DNA from: Psococerastis gibbosa
Lineage: Eukaryota; Arthropoda; Insecta; Psocodea; Psocidae
Direction: 5' to 3'
NCBI GenBank assembly: GCA_963971405.1
Contig: OZ020489.1
Coordinates: 14,012,001 to 14,076,000 of the forward strand
DNA: 64,000 bases
The position numbers and the translations under genes are program-made. Positions 56,600 to 64,000 of this stretch are shown in pieces; the first letter of the stretch is position 1; every line of letters starts with the position of its first letter. The notes under the pieces were generated by a model, which had not been told where the DNA came from, made no database searches, and saw only the letters and a list, made by a program, of their open reading frames with translations.

Positions 56600-57805
56600 T
56601 TAATGATGGCTGCTGACTTTGGCAACTACATGTATAAGCCATAAATCGAGGAAGTATAGACTGGAGATGATGTATATAAGAGGTGTGATGAGATGACATA
56701 GTCTACATATCTGATACATGTAAAGTTATCGGCTAGTATGCCATTAAAACTATGAGTGTCTTACAACATTATACATAATACCAGGTGTGCCAATTAAATA
56801 CACGGACTGGGGCCATAAAAGCGATTTATTTGAATTTAGTTGATTTTACTAATTGTCACCTTTAACATACATCCCTTCCCTATCTACACTTCGCTGCATG
56901 CTGACTTACCACTGTTTAAAACAATGCTGCAGGTCATTGGGTGTGAGGCTGTGAGGCAGCCCGCCGATTCCGCCTTCACCTCATCCATCGACTCCAAACG
57001 TGTTCCTTTCGAGACAGATTTGATTTTAGGGAAGAGGAAGATGTATAGCTTTATAGGCCTCAAAATTAATGACAGATACTGACTCTGACAACGACGTGTA
57101 ACTAATAGCCATAAATCGAGGATGTATAGACAGAAGTGGATGTATATAAGACATATGATGATACATAGTCTGATACGTACGAATCTGATACCTGTAAAGA
57201 TATCGACTAGTATGCCTTTAAAACTATATGCGTGTCTTACAACATTATACATAATATAGCTTTGTTGACCTCAAAATTAATGACAGCTACTGACTTTGAC
57301 AACGGCATGTAACTAATAGCCATAAATCGAGGATGTATATAAGACATATGATGAGTTGACATAGTCTGATACGTACGAATCTGATACCTGTAAAGATATC
57401 GACTAGTATGCCTTTAAAACTATATGAGTGTCTTACAACATTATACATAATATAGCTTTGTAGGCCTCAAAATTAATGACAGCTACTGACTTTGACAACG
57501 ACATGTAACTAATAGCCATAAATCGAGGATGTATAGACAGAAGAGGATGTATATAAGACATATGATGAGTTGACATAGTCTGATACGTACGAATCTGATA
57601 CCTGTAAAGATATCGACTAGTATGCCTTTAAAACTATATGAGTGTCTTACAACATTATACATAATACAGCTTTGTAGGCCTCAAAATTAATGACAGCTAC
57701 TGACTTTGACAACGACATGTAACTAATAGCCATAAATCGAGGATGTATAGACAGAAGAGGATGTATATAAGACATATGATGAGTTGACATAGTCTGATAC
57801 ATGAT
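56600..57805. repeat. Tandem array, ~205-bp unit, five copies
   Basis: The word ATAAATCGAGG recurs at 56641, 57111, 57322, 57528 and 57732. Spacings are 470 (207 once the mariner fragment is subtracted), 211, 206 and 204. Later units are nearly identical (shared ACTAGTATGCCTTTAAAACT and CTACTGACTTTGACAACG); the first is more diverged. No coding potential is apparent. Confidence 0.93.
56781..57043 (-). pseudogene. Decayed mariner transposase 3' part and terminal repeat
   Basis: On the minus strand a frame reads FLFPKIKSVSKGTRLESM, the (L/F)FPK(L/I)KxxLKGxRFxS block near the C-terminus of mariner transposases. A frameshift near 56935 moves the match to another frame (DLQHCFKQW), which has a stop directly after the Trp; the usual C-terminal (E)Y(V/I)xGDN pattern survives as YVKGDN before TAG. 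The element ends with the inverted repeat CCAGGTGTGCCAATTAAATA next to TA at 56779-56780. The 5' two thirds are missing. It sits inside a unit of the 205-bp tandem array. Confidence 0.88.
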
Positions 57806-58139
57806 TGTACGCGGCGGGAGGCAACAGGATGAATGGGCTGTCAGGTGGATGGAGTCGCCCAACAGCAGTGATTGATTTTTTTCCTCGGGAAATTCGCGTT
57901 GAAGCTGCCTTAGAGTCAGCAAAGTTTAACTTCTTTTGCTTACTCTTGGCAGTTTTTCTTTGTCAAAGTTCAAGCTCTTATTGACTTTTAAGAGTAATGA
58001 CTCGAATTTAAACTTGTTTTATCAGGTGCATCCTGCGAGAATTTGATGAAAATTTACCTACTATCCAACACTTTTCAGATAAACAAATCATCTATGGAAA
58101 TTTTGTTAAGGAGTAGAATCCGGGATAATTAGTGGGATA

Positions 58140-58290
58140 ATAGCGTATTTCAAAACGTTTCGTCAACAAATGCGGTTGACATCTTCACTGACGCTTCGTA
58201 GACTCCTAAAATTGTATCTCAGAGGCTCATCAGTAGTTACTTTCAGATCAACCACGGCCTATCATCCCGGATCCTACAGCTTCATCAAGT
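58140..58290 (+). repeat. Dispersed copy of the TTTCGTCAACATCTGCGGTT repeat
   Basis: GCGTATTTCAAAACGTTTCG, then TGCGGTTGACATCTTCACTGA, GCTTCGTAGACTCC and GGCCTATCATCCCGGATCCTAC. It is collinear with the 37.9 kb and 46.0 kb copies. Confidence 0.75.
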
Positions 58291-58402
58291 GAAGTCTTTG
58301 TTATTATATTCATCAATGGACATTAGCTTATTTATATATGTTACTCTCTTTAGCCATGGCTCGACAACCCAATAAGGGACTGTTGAGGATCCTCTCTCTA
58401 TG

Positions 58403-58611
58403 TCCAGACATGTAGAGTAGTGGTACGGACTCTGACTTTCACCCGAACGGTTGTTTGTTCGAGTCCTACACTTCCTACATTTTCTGGCAATACTTCGGAG
58501 GGCATGTAAAGCAGGCGGTCCCGGGCCTACCTAGCTGAGTGTAAGAGAGGGCCTTATAGCCCCAACTCCGCTAGGTTGGCTTAGTAATAGAACAAAAAGT
58601 CCTTATTTATT
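58403..58611 (+). mobile_element. SINE family S1, full-length copy
   Basis: CAGACATGTAGAGTAGTGGT head, GTTCGAGTCCTACACTTCC, GCAATACTTCGGAGGGCATG body and AGTCCTTATTTATTTATGTG end. Directly followed by a second, head-less copy. Confidence 0.9.
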
Positions 58612-58780
58612 TATGTGGGGTGTCCCACACTTGCACTTGCATTTTCTGGCCATTCTTCGGAGGGCATGTACAGCAGGTGGTCCCGGGCCTACCTATTTGA
58701 GTGTAAGAGAGGGTCTTATAGCCCTAACTCCGCTAGGTTGGCTTAGTAATAGAACGAAAAGTCCTTATTTATTTACGTGG
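58612..58780 (+). mobile_element. SINE family S1, head-less tandem partner
   Basis: Begins at GGGGTGTCCCACACTTGCAC and repeats the body and tail (CATTCTTCGGAGGGCATG to AGTCCTTATTTATTTACGTG). ATTTATxTACGTGGGGTG-type sequence at both ends indicates a partial tandem duplication. Confidence 0.85.
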
Positions 58781-59448
58781 GGTGCTGTGGTCAGCAACAT
58801 ACATGTACATACAGCGATCTCCAAGGTCTGAATTGTCATGATGATTGATAATCGCCAATATTCGATAGAAGAGGCATTAAAAATAGAAGTTGAGTAAGTA
58901 ACTTATCAACTGCAAGCCGAAATCGGAGAAAAGGAGGAAAACAGGGGTTTATAAACTAGGCTGTTTGGATTGAGGAAGTTTGTATACTGGGCAAACGGGA
59001 ATGGGCTTTGAAGAAAGAATAGCGGAACACAGACGCACAGTAGGGAAACCAAACACTCAGTCTTCCCTTGCCCAACATAAAAACGCCCACCCACGCCTGT
59101 GACTTCGATATAATTTTTAGATTTTACATTTAGCCAACAAACAATGGAAAACTACTTCTTAATTTAGAGACTATGAAATTATAGAAGCTATTAATTGCTG
59201 AAAACATAACTTTACTTAATGACGTAACCTTTCTAAATAGTTTTCCCTTGTTGGAGTTACCATTTTAAATGTTTAATTATTGCTTACCATATGCTATACT
59301 TTACGTATCCTAACAATGAGTTTTGTTTTATCTTGCTTAGGCTACTTTGTGGTTTTGTCTGTTTTCTTACACTTTACAATGTTGTGAGCTGAAACAAGTT
59401 GTGTTTTTATAATTGTCTGGCCCAGAAGCTTACTAAGTTACCTTTTAA

Positions 59449-59671
59449 TAAATAAATAAATAAATAAGGACTTTTTATTGTTTCTATTACTAAGCCAACG
59501 CAGCGGAGTTAGTGCTATAAAGCCCTCTCTTACACTCAACTGGGAAGGCCCGGGACCGCCTGCTTTACATGCCCTCCGAAGCATGGCCAGAAAATGTAGC
59601 CAGTGTGGGACTCAAACCAACAACCTTTCGGGTGAAAGTCAGAGTCCGTACCACTACACTACATGTCCTGA
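59449..59671 (-). mobile_element. SINE family S1, full-length copy
   Basis: Inverse of AGGACATGTAGTGTAGTGGT, GGTTTGAGTCCCACACTGGC and CATTTTCTGGCCATGCTTCG, with an A/T-rich end in which TTTATT is repeated four times. Confidence 0.9.
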
Positions 59672-60390
59672 CTCACAGTGAGTAAAGAAAACATTACACT
59701 ATCTATTGTATTAAACTATCCCACGCAACGCCACTACTGTATATTGGCTAAAATAATAGTAGTTGCTGGAGTTAAAAAAAAACTCAGCCGTATGAAAAGC
59801 AAGCTCCAGCAATTGCACTTTCAATTTATTGCACACGATATAGCAGGGAGAAACAGTAGGTAGGTACCGCTACCATACGTACATTAAAAGAATAGCACCC
59901 TAATGGCGTTTTCCTTTAGTTTTTCAAGAACACCTCTCTTGCAGAATCATTAGTAAGTCTCAAAGGGAAAAGCATGTAAGGGTTGTACTGCGGGGGTTTT
60001 ATAGGAGGGGGGGGGGCGAGGGAGGGTGGTGACTTTGGAGCATCGGTATTGTTGTTTGGAGTTGTTAATGAAAACCTCCAAGGTTTCAATCGGATTTGAA
60101 ATCCTCTTGTGTATTGCTCGAGGTCGATTGAGATCGATTGAATGGGCTATGGGTTCGGGACGTGATCTTGAACAAGTTCAATATTTGGTTTTGATCTGAT
60201 CTGATTGTTTTGGAGTACCTACAGTACTTTACTTGTACAATACAAGTTTCAAGAAATTGAAAGTAACGTCACGTTAATATGGTATCATACAAATCACTTG
60301 TAAAATAGCTTGGTACAAATGGTATATTTCTGACAATAAAGTTTGATTTTTCCACATGTCTGGATTGACATGCTAGTATTGTATTGTATT

Positions 60391-60633
60391 GTCAGGACAT
60401 GTAGCGTAGTGGTACGGACATGTAGGTTAGTGGTATAGACTCCGACTTTCACCCGAAATGTTGTTGGTTCGAGTCCCACACTGGCTACATTTTCTGGCCA
60501 TGCTTTGGAGGGCATGTAAAGCAGGCGGTCCCTGGCCTTCCTGGTTGAGTGTAAGAGAGGGCTTTATAGCCCTAACTCCGCTAGGTTGGCTTTGTAATAG
60601 AAACAATAAACAGTCCATATTTATTTATTTATT
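60391..60633 (+). mobile_element. SINE family S1 with duplicated head
   Basis: The head occurs twice: CAGGACATGTAGCGTAGTGGTAC and then GGACATGTAGGTTAGTGGTATAG, 24 bases apart. After that comes a normal B-box (GGTTCGAGTCCCACACTGGC), body and TTATTTATTTATTG end. Confidence 0.9.
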
Positions 60634-60703
60634 GTTTTTTTTTTAATGACTTCAAAAATGACGGTAATATTCTATGTTTATGTATACTACGTCATGGCCA
60701 TTG

Positions 60704-60863
60704 CGACCTCGGTGGCAAGGTGGTAGCGTGCTTGTACTGTGCGAGTAAGTACACACCATGCGGTCGGAGACTTGTCGCAACTCGACACAAGTAACTATCA
60801 GGTGACATAGTGAGGCGATTGAAGAGGTTAATCGGATACATTCATTAAATTGTTTGTACGCGG
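60704..60863 (+). mobile_element. SINE-like family S4 copy
   Basis: GACCTCGGTGGCAAGGTGGT head, CATGCGGTCGGAGACTTGTC, GCAACTCGACACAAGTAACT, GAAGAGGTTAATCGGATACA and TTAAATTGTTTGTACGCGG. This is the best preserved of the three S4 copies. Confidence 0.75.
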
Positions 60864-61077
60864 TTTAGCCTTTTTGGAAAAGAGAAAGAAACAAAAAGAT
60901 ATAGTACATATTTTATTCACTTCATTCACACGTCCTTTTAACTCCAATAGGAGCTCACCTTGCAGCCACGACGGGATTTGTTGTTGTTTGGAAGCGTTGA
61001 AGACGTGCTCTGATTGGACGAAGAAGACTTGGCAGGGGGCACCAGACATTCAAAAATTATTTTTGGCGGGAGCACCG

Positions 61078-61394
61078 TTCCGTTGGGTGTTGGCACTGCC
61101 AATGTGTCAAAGCCAACGCTGCAAATCTGCTGGTTGGCCTCCCGTCTACACCGAGAGTAGGCATTCAGTCGTAACATGTCCACCGAGGAGGATTTACTAG
61201 AAGGATACACCTGCGTGCAGCGTGGAGCCAACGGTTGGCTCGTTCCCACTACCCGCTCTCGCTGGCTTCCTTTGATGGAGATCGACACTTCGGCGATTTT
61301 TATCGGCAAACCGTTGGCTAAGCGGCACATGCCAACAGTCACGTCCACATTAGATCGGCTTTGCCAAATTATCAGTGCCAACAGCCAACGGTGA
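61078..61394. mobile_element. GC-rich element with long inverted ends
   Basis: CCGTTGGGTGTTGGCACTGCCAA near 61078 pairs, inverted, with CAGTGCCAACAGCCAACGG ending near 61392. The next bases (TCAAAGCC/GGCTTTG) also pair. The segment is clearly more GC-rich than its surroundings and is open in several frames; the longest, on the minus strand, is 160 codons (61420-60938). No known family is recognised in that frame and it starts outside the element, so it is not called a gene. Confidence 0.6.
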
Positions 61395-62317
61395 CATAGT
61401 GTAGAACCCGTTTTATACACTCAACTAGGAGTCAGCAACAAACGCAGTAGTGTAATTTATCGAATTACGGTACTATTACCTTAAAACTAAATTTAAGCAC
61501 TCATTCACACACACAAGCATTGGGCAATAGTCTATATTATATTGAAATTAGATGCTCCTTGAGTCGATTACTTGATTTTATAATTTAACAGAAATATTTA
61601 TTTATGGCGTCAGGTTGGCAGAATACTGGGCCCAGAAAGTAGGAGTCACTACCTCGGACACGAAAAAGTAAATAACTGTATTGAGTTAATTCCCCTTGAC
61701 CCAGCAAAAGTGCTGAAAACTGCAATATTCAGAAAAGTGATTGCCCACAGACAGTACAATTGCAAAATAAACCTGAAAGTTACAGTTGAATTAACCAAAA
61801 GGGGTCAGACGCAACTAAACTAATGTCAAACTTTTCGAGTCTGGCTGCAAATGTTAACTACATAAAGCTTTGGGAAAAACCCAAGCAACTGCTCAGAAAT
61901 CTTTGAAATTCTGCCAGAAAAGTTGTCGACTTGAGGATTGTACCTATCCTTGTATTGTGCAGCTTCTACGAGGAGATTTAATGAAAGCTTTTTGGAATTG
62001 AAAACCCCTTGTGAATTGTTCGAGCCGGGGTCGATTAAAGTGTCAGCCACGGTAGGCCCATATATTTCTTCTTTCTTTGGGCCGAGTTAACTTTAAGAAA
62101 CCTCTTTTGCGGTTTTAAGTGGCGGAAATTCAGCCGGAAGATTTCCAATCATGCTGGTACCAGTCAGGTTTTTTTAAATAGTTTCTTAATGGCGTTTGCA
62201 ATTTGTATCTTGCACCAATCAGGTGCGTAACCAAATTGAGTGGCTTTTGGCTTTACACTACTGCAATAGATAGAATTAAACTTTTCAGACGCGCAACATT
62301 TAACTATTTATATAGTA
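61395..62317. other. AT-rich DNA, nothing recognised
   Basis: GTCAGGT(T)GG(T/C)(A)GAATACTG..CCCAGAAA at 61610-61640 recurs at 55731-55760 (GTCAGGTAGGTGGAATACTG), so a small dispersed repeat is present. Confidence 0.5.
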
Positions 62318-62326
62318 CATCACAGC

Positions 62327-62540
62327 AGTAAGCAGTATGGATGGCATGTCCCAACAGAAGAGGACCTTTGGGGCGTCCGAGACGACGCTATGGCGACCAG
62401 CTAAACGAAGATATGCAGGAAGTTGGCCTTCGGGCCGATAATTGGTGTGATCTGGCGAAGGACAGGATCCGGTGGCGTGGTGTTGTGAATGCGGCCAAAA
62501 GTCCCCCAGGGCTGACAGCGCCAACTTAAGTCAAGTAAGT
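62327..62540 (+). pseudogene. Short 5'-truncated LINE 3' end with target duplication
   Basis: Insertion of 214 bp flanked by CATCACAGC at 62318-62326 and 62541-62549. It encodes the last about 60 residues of a LINE ORF2: GPLGRPRRRYGDQLNEDMQ, then DRIRWRGVVNAAKSPPGL and a stop, followed by the tail TTAAGTCAAGTAAGT. The GRPRxRWxD(Q/D)L and WRxxVxAA patterns are standard at the end of insect LINE reverse transcriptases. Same family as the fragment at 40296-40470. Confidence 0.9.
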
Positions 62541-63041
62541 CATCACAGCCCTCCCCGAAATAAAATCCTGGTTATGGGCCGGGTACCAGTATTACCCAGT
62601 TCGATAGTTCACCAGTTCCCAGAAAACTTCTTTACATTAATGGAATATGCCTCTTCTAGCTATGATTGGTGATCATATTGGCAATTTGAATCTTGGAGAC
62701 TGCTGCTTTGAAAAGGGAAATCGTGCTTTTCCCAAACGCAAATTTATTTGTTATACTTCGCAAAACCTCCAAATTATTACAGAAACAATAAGGAACCAAA
62801 TAAATGCCAACTAAGGGTACTATGTGCTAATTTTAAGTAATTGGTTCACTTTGTAATTAGTTTTATTTGATTGTAATTTTTTAAACTTCAACATTTTCTC
62901 TATTTTAATTTTAATTTTAATTTTAGAAATTTTAGGATTAGATTTAATTTTAGGATTAGATTGAGGGGGCCATCACGGGAATGCCCAAAGAAACCATTCT
63001 TAACGAATGTATTGTAGAAGCTTTTCCTAGCTTTTTGGTAT

Positions 63042-63241
63042 AGTCCACGCAAAATCAGAAAAGTGTGGACATGGAATGTTTTGATCCTGTGCGACACTAT
63101 AAAATTATTCCTTGCACCATTTTGTGCTACCTTGTTGCATTGGATGCAAGGCATAACAAAAATTGTGCAAAAAATATTTTTACAGTGTTGCACAGGATCA
63201 AAACATTCCATGTCCATACTTTTCTAATTTTGCGTGGCCTA
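63042..63241. mobile_element. Fold-back MITE, ~200 bp
   Basis: TAGTCCACGCAAAATCAGAA and GGACATGGAATGTTTTGATC at the left pair with the inverse at the right (GATCAAAACATTCCATGTCC, AATTTTGCGTGGCCTA). Pairing is nearly continuous over about 65 bases; the loop includes TGCATTGGATGCA. Confidence 0.88.
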
Positions 63242-64000
63242 GCATCCGTCTCACTTGTAATATCTATGCGGATATAAACGTTATAGTACACAATGTATTT
63301 CCAAAGTAGGATATGTATGCATATGCATGAAGGGTCAGAATCTAGACTCGATATATTAAAGCGATACATGTCCACCTGCCTCCACTACCCAAAAGTACTT
63401 ATTTCAATTTTGAATTGAAACACAACTTTCAATGAATAAGTTAATCTTGGGAATTCAATGTTATTTCGTTCTACTACAGCACCATAGAAAGTTATGATAA
63501 AATGACACTGAGAGCCCGAAACAAAGCAATAACAAGACAAGAAACCCCACAAAGAAAATCATAGATGACAGAAAACAACAGGAGAAACCCACTCGGAAAA
63601 TTATTTTTCCATCCAAAAGGGGAAATAGAAAACCCTAATGAAATTCCCCTGCAACCAAACAAAAACGCGAGTTAGACGAAACAACAAAAAACGATTTGAT
63701 GTAAGCAGCAGCAGCATCAGGAAAAGCGGTCTCTGCTTATAATCTCGAGACAGCTATTCGTAATGAAATTCCTCGGTAGGCGTTGATGTAGGTTCTGGAA
63801 TTGGCTGGAATGCTGGATTTAGCAATAAAATGAGAATTAGCGACCACCGGGGAGGGGGATGGTCCATTCACCATTCCGCATTCCTCATGCGAGTTACAGT
63901 CCCTTGGGCACGGTCTGCGGGCTGCATAGTTGGGCGAAAGTCGACCGTCTTTATGGCCAACTCTAAGAAGAATGACTGCGAGAAACTATAAAGGAGTCAA
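63242..64000. other. Window end, nothing recognised
   Basis: A-rich sequence with a GCAGCAGCAGCATCAG run near 63705. No exon or family. Confidence 0.5.

Noticed and set aside
60938..61420. 160-codon minus-strand open frame as a protein-coding gene
   Set aside because: No domain is recognised, other frames are equally open, and the segment has inverted ends of a mobile element. Reported only as an element with open frames.

Overview
The window looks like intronic and flanking DNA from a repeat-rich animal genome, most likely an arthropod and plausibly an insect with a large genome. The reasons are GT-AG introns of 1.4 to 21.8 kb, AT-rich DNA, several tRNA-derived SINE families, 5'-truncated LINEs, mariner-, hAT-, pogo- and PIF/Harbinger-like DNA elements, and no bacterial gene organisation. 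The species cannot be named from sequence alone.

One cellular gene is supported. It is a TMTC-family gene (transmembrane O-mannosyltransferase with TPRs, closest by motif to TMTC1) on the minus strand. Five internal exons at 44229-44052, 22287-22214, 19198-19064, 17633-17457 and 7902-7713 join with canonical splice sites and matching phases. Together they give 251 codons without a stop, covering part of the N-terminal multi-membrane region and DUF1736. The start exon(s) and the C-terminal TPR exons were not found. They probably lie beyond 44.2 kb and to the left of base 1.

Nearly everything else is mobile or tandem DNA, largely inside the introns of this gene. Main pieces: a broken LINE at 11.3-13.4 kb between pogo/Tigger-like ends; a 5'-truncated LINE at 25.0-25.8 kb with a 13-bp target duplication; several short LINE 3' ends; nine copies or fragments of one SINE (S1) plus three other tRNA-like SINE families (S2-S4); fold-back MITEs with TWA target sites; three ~840-bp copies of a dispersed element (R); a retroposon-like repeat (I1) with a (CAA)n tail; a hAT element with a perfect 8-bp target duplication; and a decayed mariner. 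Tandem arrays lie at 16.6-17.1, 28.4-29.7, 47.6-48.7 and 56.6-57.8 kb.

The notable structure is nesting. Target duplications and palindrome arms let the order of insertions be read directly in several places (52.0-53.3 kb, 0.1-0.6 kb, 28.45 kb, 41.1-42.5 kb, 44.3-44.95 kb, 56.8 kb). I saw no CRISPR array, operon, rRNA or convincing free-standing tRNA gene, and no new multi-gene system.
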